Source of the DNA: Pseudoalteromonas sp. MEBiC 03607 | GTDB taxonomy: Bacteria; Pseudomonadota; Gammaproteobacteria; Enterobacterales; Alteromonadaceae | NCBI RefSeq assembly: GCF_004792295.1 | Contig: NZ_SRRY01000001.1 | Span: forward strand, 594,501 to 658,500 | Direction: 5' to 3' | DNA length: 64,000 nt | Shown: in pieces, positions 55,255 through 64,000 of the stretch | Layout of the letters: the number at the start of each line of letters is the position of its first letter | Position numbering within the stretch: position 1 is the first letter of the stretch | Made by a program: the position numbers and the translations under genes | The notes under the pieces: generated by a model | What the model saw: only the letters and a program-made list of their open reading frames with translations | Databases searched by the model: none | Told to the model about the DNA's origin: nothing

Positions 55255-56460
55255 TTATTTAGAACTGACTTTAACTTTCTCAATTAAATCCTTAGCTTGA
55301 TAGTTTTCGTCTAAGGCAAAATCGAGTTGCACTAGGGCGTTTTTAAAGCCAGATTCAGATGGCGCATATTGCCATTGTTTTAATGCTCTTTTCGCTTCTC
55401 GATTGAAAACATCTTCAGGCTCTGCACTTACCACACTAATATTGCTGGTGGCGCCGCTTGGTAAAATATCGTATTTCAAAACGACTGAACCGCTAATGCC
55501 TTGCTCCGCAGCTTGAATTGGGTATATCGGTTCTACGCGCATAACCGCTTGATAGTCTTTTGTCTTTTCAACTGACATTGGCTGTTTTGCAATGGCAAAG
55601 CTGCTAAGCATGCCCGCTGTAAAAATAACTAATGCTGTTTTTGCGATAAATGAGCTGTTGTCGATCTGCTTTATTTGATTTAGACGTTGTAACATGGTGT
55701 TTTTATCTCCGTATTGTGAATAAGCCATTAAGCCTGTTCTGCTAAAGCTTGCACAGTGCACTAATGCCTTACTGTATAAAATTCGTTGCTCTGTCGATTT
55801 ATTTTTGAGTACCTGCTCATCACATGAAAGCTCTTGAATACGGCGCAGGCTTGCATAGCCAAGCCAAGCGATTGGGTTAAACCACTGCAAAATAGTGGCA
55901 CTCAAAGCAATGGCATTAATCAGATTGTCTTTACGTTTAATGTGCACAGATTCATGCTCTAAAATAAGCGCTAAAGCATGGTTATCGTAGTGGCTTTGGT
56001 AGTTTGTAGGCAGCACTAGCTTGGTATTTATAACGCCTACAACCATAGGTGAGCTCACCTGTTTGCTTTGGTATAAGCGCATACTTTGGCTGTTGTGATG
56101 AACAACCGTAATTGGCTCTAGTTGCAGTTTCGCTAAAAAACGATAATGAAAGTACACGGCAGTGATCAGCATAGTAGCCGTAATAAAGCCATAAATAGCG
56201 AACCACGTTAGCGTAAATTGCGGCATTATTGCTGTGTTTGGCGTAATGGTCAGCTTACTGATAAAGTCGTTTTGTATCGGCTTTAAGTGATTTGGCAGGT
56301 TCGCTAACAGTAAGCTAATAGGTAGTAATGCCCACAGCGTATAAACCAAGCGCGCTGATAACTGGCTCAATAATTTTCGCTCTAGCAGCAATAAAAACAA
56401 AATTGCAGATGAGATCAAAAGCTGTTGTTCTAACAGCCAATTAAAAAATGCATCTAACAT
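55255..56460 (-). CDS. M56 (BlaR1-type) peptidase with TonB-like C-terminal domain
   Basis: 401 residues: four membrane spans with a cytoplasmic zinc-peptidase region containing the motif HESVH (His169, Glu170, His173) followed by KRKDNLINAI. After a further span (about 265-285), the periplasmic C-terminus (about 300-390) is a TonB-type energy-transduction domain (RVEPIYPIQAAEQGISGSVVLKYDI) in place of the penicillin-binding sensor of true BlaR1. It starts 9 bp after the BlaI-like repressor gene. It probably senses an envelope signal and cleaves the repressor. No beta-lactamase is adjacent. Confidence 0.92.
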   Translation of the reverse strand: MLDAFFNWLLEQQLLISSAILFLLLLERKLLSQLSARLVYTLWALLPISLLLANLPNHLKPIQNDFISKLTITPNTAIMPQFTLTWFAIYGFITATMLITAVYFHYRFLAKLQLEPITVVHHNSQSMRLYQSKQVSSPMVVGVINTKLVLPTNYQSHYDNHALALILEHESVHIKRKDNLINAIALSATILQWFNPIAWLGYASLRRIQELSCDEQVLKNKSTEQRILYSKALVHCASFSRTGLMAYSQYGDKNTMLQRLNQIKQIDNSSFIAKTALVIFTAGMLSSFAIAKQPMSVEKTKDYQAVMRVEPIYPIQAAEQGISGSVVLKYDILPSGATSNISVVSAEPEDVFNREAKRALKQWQYAPSESGFKNALVQLDFALDENYQAKDLIEKVKVSSK

Positions 56461-56469
56461 AACAAAGCC

Positions 56470-56844
56470 TTACTTTTGCTGTTTTTCCCAATCATCAATG
56501 ACCTTTTTTAGCTCATCAATATCATGTTGTGAGAGTTGCTCTGATTTAGCAAAACCGCTCACCAATGGCGCAATACGGCCATTAAAAAAGCGTTCAATAA
56601 AACTTTGGCTTTCTTTTAATGTGTATTCTTCACGGGCAATACAAGGGGTGTAGTTATATTGGCGACCTTGTTTCTCGAAGCTTAGTGCGCCTTTTTTAAC
56701 TAAACGGCTTAGTAGCGTTTTAATTGTTTTTTCGTGCCATTCTTTATCGTCACTTAAACGTGCAATTACTTCACTAGCCGTGGCTGGGTAGCCAAGCCAT
56801 ACCGCATCTAATACTTCGAATTCAGCTTTAGAAAGTTCAATCAT
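56470..56844 (-). CDS. BlaI/MecI family repressor
   Basis: 124 residues with winged-helix ELSKAEFEVLDAVWLGYPATASEVIARL and the C-terminal dimerisation helix. It matches BlaI/MecI in length and in its place next to an M56 peptidase. Proteolysis by the partner is the usual trigger. The palindrome 16 bp upstream is the probable operator. Confidence 0.94.
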   Translation of the reverse strand: MIELSKAEFEVLDAVWLGYPATASEVIARLSDDKEWHEKTIKTLLSRLVKKGALSFEKQGRQYNYTPCIAREEYTLKESQSFIERFFNGRIAPLVSGFAKSEQLSQHDIDELKKVIDDWEKQQK

Positions 56845-56859
56845 TTTTATGCCTACAGA

Positions 56860-56892
56860 TGTAATCTTTAATTAAAGATTACACGTGTAATC
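56860..56892. promoter_or_regulatory. Perfect 24-bp palindromic operator with third half-site
   Basis: TGTAATCTTTAATTAAAGATTACA (56860-56883) is a perfect palindrome; a further TGTAATC lies at 56886-56892. It sits directly upstream of the BlaI-like gene and contains TGTA/TACA ends like known BlaI/MecI operators, so autoregulation is likely. Confidence 0.8.
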
Positions 56893-56912
56893 AATTAATG
56901 CAAACTTTTTTG

Positions 56913-57599
56913 TTAGAGAATGTCACTTTTTTTGATACTGACTATCTGTCCTTCGGGCAAATTTAACGTGGTTAGTGATAGCTGTGCGATATCTGTGCGG
57001 AAAAGGTCGATGACTTTATAGCCACAAAAACGTGCCATTTTACGTATTTGCCGGTTTAAACCTTGTTTTAATACGATGCAAAACTGCGTTTCGTTGACTT
57101 GGGTTACTTCACAAGGGAGGGTTATTTGTTTATCTACTGGCACACCGTTTGCCATTTTTTGACAAAAATAACTATCGAGAGGTTTATCTACGGTGACTAA
57201 ATAGCGTTTGGGTTGATGGTAATCAGGGTGGATCAGTTGATTACAAAATTCACCGTCATTGGTCAAAATTAACAACCCACGAGAGTCCTTGTCGAGCCGG
57301 CCAATTGGATAAACCCGAGTGGTTTTAGGCAGGCTATGGATAAGGCTTGCTGGGTCTGCAGCATTTAATTTGCAATCTATACCAACAGGCTTGTGATACG
57401 CAAAGTAGGTGAGTGGTGCTTTAGTTGAAATTTTTTCGCCAAGCACAATTACATCATCTTGTTCATCAACATGATCTATATGATTTGCAGCACGACCATT
57501 TACTGTTACCTCACCTTGGTCAATCAAGCGCGATGCTTGCTTTCGTGAGCAGACACCTGCATGGGCAATAAATTTGGCGAGTCGCACTTTTTCAGTCAT
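56913..57599 (-). CDS. rluF: 23S rRNA pseudouridine synthase RluF
   Basis: About 228 residues from MTEKVRLAKFIAHAG, an S4 domain (2-60) and an RsuA-type catalytic domain with the Asp in GRLDKDSRGLLILTNDG. YLVTVDKPL and LKQGLNRQIRKMARFCGYKV match RluF, which modifies U2604 of 23S rRNA, rather than RsuA. It is shorter than E. coli RluF (290 residues) because the basic C-terminal tail is absent. No strong ribosome-binding site precedes the start. Confidence 0.88.
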   Translation of the reverse strand: MTEKVRLAKFIAHAGVCSRKQASRLIDQGEVTVNGRAANHIDHVDEQDDVIVLGEKISTKAPLTYFAYHKPVGIDCKLNAADPASLIHSLPKTTRVYPIGRLDKDSRGLLILTNDGEFCNQLIHPDYHQPKRYLVTVDKPLDSYFCQKMANGVPVDKQITLPCEVTQVNETQFCIVLKQGLNRQIRKMARFCGYKVIDLFRTDIAQLSLTTLNLPEGQIVSIKKSDIL

Positions 57600-57679
57600 G
57601 GATGCTTTTTGTACAATTAATTTGATCACAGTATACCAAAATCACGTATAAATAGTTCCACCACCAAAGAGGAACGCAC

Positions 57680-57985
57680 ATGCCTATCAAGTTATCAGAG
57701 CTTGCAGATCATCAGCCACTGCAAAAAGTTATCCTTCATTCGTTGGAAATGGCGCTGTATCAAGTGTCTGTGGTAATTAATAACGTTGAGTATTATGTTA
57801 CTGATGAGAAAGGTGAATTTATACGAGATCTCAGTCCGTTGCATATTCAAAAGCGCCTAGATCATTTAAGTTACGGTGATATGGTTTTACGCCACACCAG
57901 TGCTTATGACGAAATGTGCGGTCAGCCAGAAAAATTGGCCAGCAATATGCTCGAAGTACCCTATGGTAAGAACCACTTATACTGA
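57680..57985 (+). CDS. DUF6482 family protein
   Basis: A 101-residue soluble protein with ALYQVSVVINNVEYYVTDEKGE and VLRHTSAYDEM, matching a DUF6482-type family common in marine gammaproteobacteria. GAGGAACG precedes the start. Function unknown. It is followed by a GNAT gene in the same direction. Confidence 0.8.
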   Translation: MPIKLSELADHQPLQKVILHSLEMALYQVSVVINNVEYYVTDEKGEFIRDLSPLHIQKRLDHLSYGDMVLRHTSAYDEMCGQPEKLASNMLEVPYGKNHLY

Positions 57986-58032
57986 TTAACGAGATAAGCG
58001 TATACTGAGTCATAACATTTTATAGGTATGCT

Positions 58033-58446
58033 ATGTATCAATTAAAAAGTGATGACTCAGCTGACTTAAATAACCAGCTAAGAGAACATGTTGTTGCCTA
58101 CAATGCGGCACATTTTAATGCTGAACGTATCCCCGTTGGTTTCAAGTTTGTTAATAAGCATAACACCGTTGTGGCGGGTATTCATGGCCAAGTATTTGGT
58201 AACTGGCTGCTAATTAGTTGGCTTTGGTGTGATGATAAAACGCGTGGTAAAGGGCTTGCAACCCGCTTACTAACGGAATTAGAGAGCAAAGCTAAAGCGC
58301 TTGGCGCAAACACTGCACAACTCGATACACTCGATTTCCAAGCCAAACCCTTTTACGAAAAAAACGGCTACCAAGTTAAATATGAAATGAGTAATTACCC
58401 ACTCGATGGTTGCCGTTATTTTATGGAAAAATCTTTGTTTACTTAG
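58033..58446 (+). CDS. GNAT family N-acetyltransferase
   Basis: 137 residues with the acetyl-CoA motif WLWCDDKTRGKGLATRLLTELE and C-terminal LDTLDFQAKPFYEKNGYQV. Small single-domain acetyltransferase of unknown substrate. Its end overlaps the convergent HopJ-family gene by 8 bp. Confidence 0.92.
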   Translation: MYQLKSDDSADLNNQLREHVVAYNAAHFNAERIPVGFKFVNKHNTVVAGIHGQVFGNWLLISWLWCDDKTRGKGLATRLLTELESKAKALGANTAQLDTLDFQAKPFYEKNGYQVKYEMSNYPLDGCRYFMEKSLFT

Positions 58447-58798
58447 CTTTCAGTACTTCTTGCTCGGTAAAAGTAACTCCTAAAAAAGGAGTTGCTTCAG
58501 GAGCAAGCATAAAGGTGCGAATGTTCATGTGGTCTTGCCCTTCAGGATTCTTCAGCACATCATCACGATAAAACGCGCCAAAACAATCTAGGGTATTTTG
58601 TTTGCTTAGTTGGTTAAGTTTTGCAAAGGCGAAAATTTTACATGAGCCATTATTTTCATTTGCTGCACTTATCAATCCATGATTGTTAAAGCCACTAGGA
58701 GTGAAATGGTAGTTACTCTCTATCACAGCCATTGTATCCTTAAACTCTAACTGCTGTGGCGTGTTAGCTAATTTCGATAAGAAATCGTTAAGTGTCAT
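58439..58798 (-). CDS. HopJ family protein
   Basis: A 119-residue acidic protein with ESNYHFTPSGFNNHGLISAANENNGSCKIFAFAKL and CFGAFYRDDVL, the HopJ (PF08888) signature. The family was named from a Pseudomonas type III effector candidate, but members occur widely in bacteria without such secretion. AAGGACAGG precedes the start. It lies 9 bp after the retropepsin gene. Confidence 0.9.
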   Translation of the reverse strand: MTLNDFLSKLANTPQQLEFKDTMAVIESNYHFTPSGFNNHGLISAANENNGSCKIFAFAKLNQLSKQNTLDCFGAFYRDDVLKNPEGQDHMNIRTFMLAPEATPFLGVTFTEQEVLKAK

Positions 58799-58807
58799 TA
58801 CCTGTCC

Positions 58808-59923
58808 TTAATAGTTATCTTTTATCAACTCTAACTCATTCACTTGTTGATTGATATTAAACTTAAAATTCTCTAAGAAGTTCATACCTAGCAAACCATA
58901 ACTGCCATGACTTTTAAGTACTAGAACATCGAAGTTATAGAGCCGCTGTTGACCGATTTGAAAAGAGTGTACTTGATAATGCTGCGCTTCAACGAGTCCA
59001 TTTGCGGTATTTACTTGCATAGTACCAAGATAATGGGCGGGTTCTTTTAGTTGTTCTAGCAGTGATTGCGTTAATACCGTAAAGCTTGCGCCAGTGTCTA
59101 TCATTAGCTTAGCGTCGGTATCGTCATTGATTATGCTATTAACTAAATAATGTGAGCCATGTGGGATGAGAGGCACAACCTCAACCCCTGCTAATGCTTG
59201 CTGTATCAAACGATATAATTCGTCAGCTTCTTGCTTATGCTCATGGTTTTCAGGAAGTTGCTCAAGCGCAATTTGGCTTGCGACTAAGTCACCTAGGTGA
59301 AAATAAGCCTGCGCTTGAACTAATAAATAAAAGGTGTTTTGCGGCATATAATCTAGCCATTGTTGGCTGTGATTGAGAAGTTCTTGCCAGTTTTGTTCTT
59401 CAATCAATGACTCTGCTTTTAACTTTGTTAGCTCCGAAATTCTCTTCGCGAATCGCGCTTGCTTACTTTTTCCAAGCTGATTATGTAAAGCCATTAAACT
59501 AATAATTCCCTGTTGAACATGGCCCTGATTGATCATTCGTTTTGCATCGAGTTCTAACATTGATACATCATAAGGGTGACTATTCAAAAAGGCAGTTAAA
59601 AATTGCTCGCTAAGTTCGTCATCATGGTGGGATAGCCAAGACTCAAGTTGCTGTTGCCAAGCACGCTTTAATTGCAGTGCAAAGCTTGGGTTATTTTCTA
59701 AAAGTTGCGTGTACTCAAGAACTGCTTCATCAAATAGATTATTGCGAAATAAGGCGACTGCATGTTGAAACTTCTCTGGCAACCTCGTTACTTTACTGGG
59801 CTTTATAACAGTGTTTTTTTCAGTTAGCTTCTCAGCTGATCGTTTATAATTATCATATTGCCATAGGAAATAGCCATTAAGGCTAAGAGAGCACACGAGT
59901 AGTAACTTTAGTAGATAATTCAC
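58808..59923 (-). CDS. Membrane-anchored retropepsin-like aspartic protease
   Basis: 371 residues starting at GTG, with an N-terminal membrane anchor (about 4-20), a helical repeat region resembling TPR (50-235), and a C-terminal retropepsin-like domain (250-370) with the active-site motif AKLMIDTGASFTVL and GLLGMNFLENFKFNI. A single Asp-Thr-Gly implies a dimeric protease. It is probably periplasmic. It forms an operon with the HopJ-family gene. Confidence 0.9.
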   Translation of the reverse strand: MNYLLKLLLVCSLSLNGYFLWQYDNYKRSAEKLTEKNTVIKPSKVTRLPEKFQHAVALFRNNLFDEAVLEYTQLLENNPSFALQLKRAWQQQLESWLSHHDDELSEQFLTAFLNSHPYDVSMLELDAKRMINQGHVQQGIISLMALHNQLGKSKQARFAKRISELTKLKAESLIEEQNWQELLNHSQQWLDYMPQNTFYLLVQAQAYFHLGDLVASQIALEQLPENHEHKQEADELYRLIQQALAGVEVVPLIPHGSHYLVNSIINDDTDAKLMIDTGASFTVLTQSLLEQLKEPAHYLGTMQVNTANGLVEAQHYQVHSFQIGQQRLYNFDVLVLKSHGSYGLLGMNFLENFKFNINQQVNELELIKDNY

Positions 59924-60044
59924 TTGTGCCTTCGCCTTACTTAACTAATTAATTTTCCATACGAGAAGTCTAGGCACATTTAAATTTAACACTGCCATGT
60001 ATCTTCCATACTTTATTAAGCATAAAACAAATTACAAAAATTGG

Positions 60045-60755
60045 TTACTTTTTAACTAAATGATTCAATAAAAAGATATCGTTAATTTCGATGTCAGCTA
60101 ATCCCTTGTATTTGTAATTTGCTGCCTGATTATTCAACCAAACACTTTGACAGCCAGCGTTATTTGCACCTTGAACATCTGTGTCGAGACTATCGCCAAT
60201 ATGCAAAATCTCTTTGTGAGCTACATTTAGCTTTTCTGCTGCAATGTCGAATAAGCCGGGATGGGGCTTCGCTTTACCATGAGGGCCTGCCTGTAAGACA
60301 AGTTCGAATACCCCTTTGAGGTTAAACTTGTCGACTTCGACATTGCCATTGGTTATTGCTATTAAGCGAAATTGTTTGCTGAGAGCTTTTAATAGCTCTA
60401 ACACTTCTTTTGATACAGTAATTTGGCTGCGGGCATCTGCAAATGCTTGATAGGCGTTGTTAGCATGTTGTTGTGCTAAATCATTTTTAAACCCCAGATC
60501 GTGCATGGCATAGAGTAGTGCCGCACGTCGCCAGCGAGTCACATCGTCAATGAGGCTTGGATCTAGCGCTAAGGCTTTGTCACGACAATAAAGCCAATAC
60601 TGCGTGTCATTAGTTGGCCATTCTGGCAGCTTTGCTAAATAATCAGCTTGCGCTTGTAAAGCTGATTTTATAATCGGATGGTTGTTATAAAGTGTGTCAT
60701 CTAAATCAAAACTTAAAACATTAACAGGTGATAAAGCACGGTTAAAACGGATCAT
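60045..60755 (-). CDS. yigB: HAD superfamily phosphatase YigB
   Basis: 236 residues with motif I VLSFDLDDTLYNN, motif II IAITNGN and motif III-IV KPHPGLF and HIGDSLDTDVQGANNAG. It matches YigB, an FMN phosphatase of the HAD family, downstream of xerC as in other gammaproteobacteria. A 12-bp gap follows xerC. Confidence 0.94.
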   Translation of the reverse strand: MIRFNRALSPVNVLSFDLDDTLYNNHPIIKSALQAQADYLAKLPEWPTNDTQYWLYCRDKALALDPSLIDDVTRWRRAALLYAMHDLGFKNDLAQQHANNAYQAFADARSQITVSKEVLELLKALSKQFRLIAITNGNVEVDKFNLKGVFELVLQAGPHGKAKPHPGLFDIAAEKLNVAHKEILHIGDSLDTDVQGANNAGCQSVWLNNQAANYKYKGLADIEINDIFLLNHLVKK

Positions 60756-60767
60756 AATTACTAAGTA

Positions 60768-61721
60768 TTACTCTGGAGTTGAGCGCTTTTTAGCGCGTGG
60801 ATGAGTGTTATCATAAACTTTGGCTAGATGCTGAAAATCAAGGTGTGTATACACTTGTGTTGCCGATAAACTGCTGTGCCCTAATAGTTCCTGAACGGCA
60901 CGTAGATCACCAGACGATTCTAAAATATGCGAAGCAAATGAGTGGCGAAGTTTATGTGGATGAACTTGCGAGCTGATCCCTTGTTTTATTCCCCACTCTT
61001 GCATACGGAGGCGAACTTGACGAACTGAAATGCGTTTTTTTTGGCTGCTTAAAAAAATAGCCGTTTCATCTGGGTGTGCAAATTGTGGACGAATTTTTAA
61101 CCAAGATTTTAAAGCGTTTAATGCTTTGCTACCTACAGGCAATAAACGCTCTTTATTGCCTTTACCACGCACTAAAATTTCACCTTCAGTGGTGTTTATA
61201 TCTTGTATGTTAGCGCCAACTAACTCGCTAATCCTTAACCCTGATGAATACATCAATTCCATCATGGCTTTGTCACGTATTGTTAGTGGTTCTTCACCTT
61301 CTAGTTCTAATAGCTTTGCCATTTGATCAACGTCTAAATTTTTAGGCAATGGCTTGGAAAACTTTGGCCCTTTTATAGCCTCAGCTGGGTTATGGTAGTG
61401 AACGTGATTTTCAATCTTTTTAGTTTTAAGAAACTTGTAGAGGCTACGAATGCAACTAAGCTTTAAGCTAATTGTGCGGCCACTCAGTTGTTTGCCTCGT
61501 AGTTGCATACTGTAACGGCGAATATGCTCACCTTGAACAGCAAACCAGTTTTCACAGAGTTTACTAAAGTATAATGCTGCAAAGCCTAATTGACTTGTGT
61601 ATTGGTTGACTGTGTGTGCTGAGTATTGCTTTTCGTAGCGTAAATAATCTGCAAAAAGTTGGATAGGTGTGCGCCAAGCATCACTTAATTCATCAATATT
61701 TGGCGTCGTCACATCGCTCAT
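60768..61721 (-). CDS. xerC: Tyrosine recombinase XerC
   Basis: 317 residues: a SAM-like N-terminal domain (about 15-105) and a catalytic domain with Arg in SSGLRISELVGANI, HKLRHSFASHIL, LLGHSSLSATQVYTH and the nucleophilic Tyr. It resolves chromosome dimers at dif with XerD. It is in the conserved lysA-dapF-DUF484-xerC-yigB block, so it is the housekeeping recombinase, not an integrase. Its start overlaps the DUF484 stop by 4 bp. Confidence 0.97.
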   Translation of the reverse strand: MSDVTTPNIDELSDAWRTPIQLFADYLRYEKQYSAHTVNQYTSQLGFAALYFSKLCENWFAVQGEHIRRYSMQLRGKQLSGRTISLKLSCIRSLYKFLKTKKIENHVHYHNPAEAIKGPKFSKPLPKNLDVDQMAKLLELEGEEPLTIRDKAMMELMYSSGLRISELVGANIQDINTTEGEILVRGKGNKERLLPVGSKALNALKSWLKIRPQFAHPDETAIFLSSQKKRISVRQVRLRMQEWGIKQGISSQVHPHKLRHSFASHILESSGDLRAVQELLGHSSLSATQVYTHLDFQHLAKVYDNTHPRAKKRSTPE

Positions 61722-62329
61722 GCAAGTTCCAATAACCGCAGTTGCAATGAGCGAACAAACTCAAGTACGAAAAAGCTATCTTTAGCGGGCTCAAAGTGGT
61801 TTACATCATGACTACCAAACGCCAATATGGCGACAGGATGTGCGGTGTTTCCGATCAGGTAAAGGGCAGTTGACTGTATTGAACCAGAAAATAGTAAATC
61901 GCATTCTTGTTGGTTGATACGACCTAAATAAATGCCATCGTTTTGTAGTCGATGAGTTATTAAATCATCAAACTTCTTTTCATATTTCACTAAGTGACAT
62001 TCATTAATTAGTGGGTTGGTACATATAATGTTACGCAGATTGATGGCGAGCGTTTTAAAGTCGTAATTAGTCCATAGTTGGCGATGACATTCGCTGAACA
62101 GGCGGTAGATTAATTCGTTTTCTTTTGCTTGCTCAAGAAGTTGATCAATCTTATTTTTCAAAAATGTATTATGTTCACGGAGCTGGCGCTGTTGAATATG
62201 AACCAGTGAGGTTGCTCCAGCAGCTTGTTGATGCAGTTCAATGTCAGCGAGTAACTCTGGCTGTTTAATGAAAAAATCAGGGTTTTCAGTTAGGTATTGT
62301 GCAATTTGTTGTTCTGTTAGTTTGCTCAT
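61718..62329 (-). CDS. DUF484 family protein
   Basis: 203 residues with [38 protein letters not shown] at the N-terminus, diagnostic of DUF484, then a coiled coil (about 45-75) and a GAF-like C-terminal domain. Function unknown. It overlaps dapF upstream and xerC downstream by 4 bp each, a tightly coupled operon. Confidence 0.94.
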   Translation of the reverse strand: MSKLTEQQIAQYLTENPDFFIKQPELLADIELHQQAAGATSLVHIQQRQLREHNTFLKNKIDQLLEQAKENELIYRLFSECHRQLWTNYDFKTLAINLRNIICTNPLINECHLVKYEKKFDDLITHRLQNDGIYLGRINQQECDLLFSGSIQSTALYLIGNTAHPVAILAFGSHDVNHFEPAKDSFFVLEFVRSLQLRLLELA

Positions 62330-63156
62330 AATGCCACTTGTCCATCAAAAACATGTTCAGCAGGGCCAGTCATTCTTACTGGATGTCCTTCACCTTGCCA
62401 GCGAACTTGCAAGCTTCCACCGGGTAAATCTACTTGCACTGTGTTGGCAAGCTTATTTTGTACTTGACCAATAACGACAGCTGCACAGGCACCTGTTCCA
62501 CATGCTAAGGTTTCGCTTACACCTCGCTCCCAGACTCTAAGTTTAATATGATCTTGAGAAATTACCTGCATAAAACCAACATTGGCTCGTTGTGGAAAAC
62601 GCTCGTGATTTTCAAGCAGTGGCCCTAAAGTGTTCACTTCGGCGGTATGAATATCATCGACTTCTAACACGCAATGTGGATTACCCATAGAAACTGCACC
62701 ACTGAAAACCGTGTGCTCTTCTGTGCGGATGATATAGGTCAACTCACGTTTACTGGCTTTTAATGGTATTTTGTTTGGTTCAAAGTTTGGGTGGCCCATG
62801 TTGACTGTAACTTGGCCATCTTTTTCAATGTATAAAGTCAAGTTACCTGATTTAGTTGAAACCGAAATTTTATGCTTGTTAGTGAGACCTTTCATGCGCA
62901 CAAAACGGGCAAAACAACGAGCGCCGTTGCCACATTGTTCTACTTCGTTACCGTCAGCATTGAAAATTCGGTAATGAAAATCTAAATCGGGAGAATAAGG
63001 GGCTTCAACCATGAGTAGTTGGTCAAAGCCTATGCCGAAATGGCGATCTGCCAGTTTCTTTATTTGGTCACGAGATAAGAAAACATTTTGAGTGATGTTA
63101 TCAATAACGACAAAGTCATTACCTAGGCCGTGCATTTTTGAGAAATTAACTAACAT
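62326..63156 (-). CDS. dapF: Diaminopimelate epimerase
   Basis: 276 residues with the two catalytic Cys in [13 protein letters not shown] and [14 protein letters not shown]. It converts LL- to meso-diaminopimelate for lysine and peptidoglycan. N-terminal [15 protein letters not shown] is typical. It lies 64 bp downstream of lysA. Confidence 0.98.
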   Translation of the reverse strand: MLVNFSKMHGLGNDFVVIDNITQNVFLSRDQIKKLADRHFGIGFDQLLMVEAPYSPDLDFHYRIFNADGNEVEQCGNGARCFARFVRMKGLTNKHKISVSTKSGNLTLYIEKDGQVTVNMGHPNFEPNKIPLKASKRELTYIIRTEEHTVFSGAVSMGNPHCVLEVDDIHTAEVNTLGPLLENHERFPQRANVGFMQVISQDHIKLRVWERGVSETLACGTGACAAVVIGQVQNKLANTVQVDLPGGSLQVRWQGEGHPVRMTGPAEHVFDGQVAL

Positions 63157-63220
63157 AACGCTCTAATTCAGGATTGCTCTGAGCTAATCATGCCACAGAG
63201 CTGCCCGGTTATAAAAACGT

Positions 63221-64000
63221 TTATGGTAAAATTTTCTCGCCTTGCCATAGGCTTTCTAAGGTTTCACGTTGACGAATTAAATGACTTTGTTGGCCATCCA
63301 CCATAATTTCCGCAACACGAGGGCGCGAGTTATAGTTTGAGCTCATGGTAAAACCATATGCGCCTGCACTGCGCTGTGCCAGTAAGTCGCCTGCTTGAAG
63401 TGCTAGTTGACGATCTTTACCTAAGAAGTCTCCGGTTTCACAAACTGGGCCTACAATGTCGTAGTTGTGAGTTGGCGTATCATCTTCACGAGGTTCAACC
63501 GGCACAATATTTTGCCAAGCCTGATAAAGAGATGGGCGAAGCATATCGTTCATACCCGCATCAACAATAGCAAAATACTTGCCTTGGTTTTGCTTAATAA
63601 ACTCAACTTTGGTGACTAATATGCCGGCGTTGGCAGCAATTGCACGGCCAGGCTCAAAAATTAGTTCCAAGTCTTGATAATCAGCTAAGCGTGCGGTGAT
63701 TTTGTCTACATATTCACTTGGGTGAGGTGGCGTTTCGCCGTTATAAGGCACACCCAATCCGCCACCAATATCAAGGTGTGAAAGTGTTATGCCAACGGCT
63801 TTTAATTCTTCGATAAGAGTTAGTACTTTTTCAAGTGCAGCTAAAAAAGGTTTAATTTCTGTTAGCTGTGAACCAATGTGGCAATCGACACCGGTAATTT
63901 TTAAACCCGGTAATGATGCCGCATGTTGGTAAACTGTCACTGCAGTTTGAATATCAATACCAAATTTATTCTCTTTTAAACCTGTTGAGATATAAGGATG
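63221..64000 (-). CDS. lysA: Diaminopimelate decarboxylase, 5' end outside the window
   Basis: About 260 C-terminal residues; the reading frame runs without a stop to the window edge, beginning HPYISTGLKENKFGI. It shows HLDIGGGLGVPY, FEPGRAIAANAG, the active-site Cys in GPVCETGDFLG and GAYGFTMSSNYNSRPR, all of group IV PLP decarboxylases. It decarboxylates meso-diaminopimelate to lysine. The PLP-binding Lys must lie upstream of the window. A start at 63940 would be internal and is rejected. Confidence 0.96.
   Translation of the reverse strand, partial: HPYISTGLKENKFGIDIQTAVTVYQHAASLPGLKITGVDCHIGSQLTEIKPFLAALEKVLTLIEELKAVGITLSHLDIGGGLGVPYNGETPPHPSEYVDKITARLADYQDLELIFEPGRAIAANAGILVTKVEFIKQNQGKYFAIVDAGMNDMLRPSLYQAWQNIVPVEPREDDTPTHNYDIVGPVCETGDFLGKDRQLALQAGDLLAQRSAGAYGFTMSSNYNSRPRVAEIMVDGQQSHLIRQRETLESLWQGEKILP

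Noticed and set aside
55255..56844. Beta-lactam resistance locus
   Set aside because: No beta-lactamase or penicillin-binding sensor domain; the C-terminal domain is TonB-like.
58439..58798. Type III secretion effector
   Set aside because: The HopJ family is widespread in bacteria without type III secretion and no secretion genes are in the window.
60768..61721. Tyrosine recombinase as an integrase of a mobile element
   Set aside because: It is XerC in the conserved housekeeping block with dapF and yigB; no attachment-site repeats or cargo nearby.

Overview
The window looks like a chromosomal segment of a marine gammaproteobacterium, most likely Pseudoalteromonas or a close Alteromonadales relative. 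The evidence is the rRNA sequence, moderate to low GC, a secreted subtilase with a rhombosortase-type C-terminus, the core block lysA-dapF-DUF484-xerC-yigB, and several typically gammaproteobacterial families (YceH, FolX/FolM, YjfI/J/K, DUF938, HopJ). No prophage, insertion sequence, CRISPR array or plasmid function was found. The genus is an inference.

Layout. Positions 1-3400 hold the end of an rRNA operon: the tail of the 16S-23S spacer with a boxA, a 23S gene, a 5S gene and a terminator. At 3400-3850 there is a gene-free mosaic of REP-like inverted repeats. At 3942-10014 lies a plus-strand envelope-stress island: lipoprotein, double DUF350 membrane protein, membrane-anchored spermidine-synthase-like protein, YjfI (DUF2170), YjfJ (PspA/IM30), YjfK (DUF2491), a protein with two ribbon-helix-helix-like repeats and a small membrane protein. 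Two identical 13-bp near-palindromes precede yjfI. Two paralogous Cys-containing lipoproteins follow on the minus strand. At 11025-12829 is an iron-regulated fagA-fumC pair behind a perfect 51-bp palindrome with a Fur-box core.

Positions 13260-19997 carry a DUF938 methyltransferase, a FemAB-like acyltransferase, a secreted alpha/beta hydrolase, and then an Lrp-type regulator divergent from a two-gene operon. That operon encodes a PrnB-like protein of the indoleamine/tryptophan dioxygenase superfamily and a kynureninase-like PLP enzyme, and it is the best candidate here for a little-described pathway. Two tRNA-Ser genes (GCT and TGA) lie at 20655-20891. Positions 21119-30011 hold a small basic peptide, a diacylglycerol-kinase-like protein, a divergent EamA transporter/MocR regulator pair, YggN, glutathione peroxidase, AzlCD, cytochrome b561 and cytochrome c-prime.

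Positions 30244-36236 encode two exported peptidases (S8 and S9). At 36258-39959 a minus-strand operon holds two spondin-domain proteins followed by an OmpR-type response regulator and its kinase. Three direct repeats spaced exactly 11 bp apart stand upstream and fit binding sites for that regulator. Positions 40183-47970 hold DUF4870, YqaA, the tetrahydromonapterin genes folM-folE-folX, nadE, yceH and a large hybrid kinase. Positions 48155-60755 hold a penicillin-acylase-family enzyme, a diguanylate cyclase, a GNAT-nitrilase fusion coupled to a SugE/Gdx exporter, a BlaI/BlaR1-like pair with a palindromic operator, rluF, a HopJ-family protein with a membrane retropepsin, and yigB. The window ends in xerC, DUF484, dapF and a 5'-truncated lysA, all on the minus strand.
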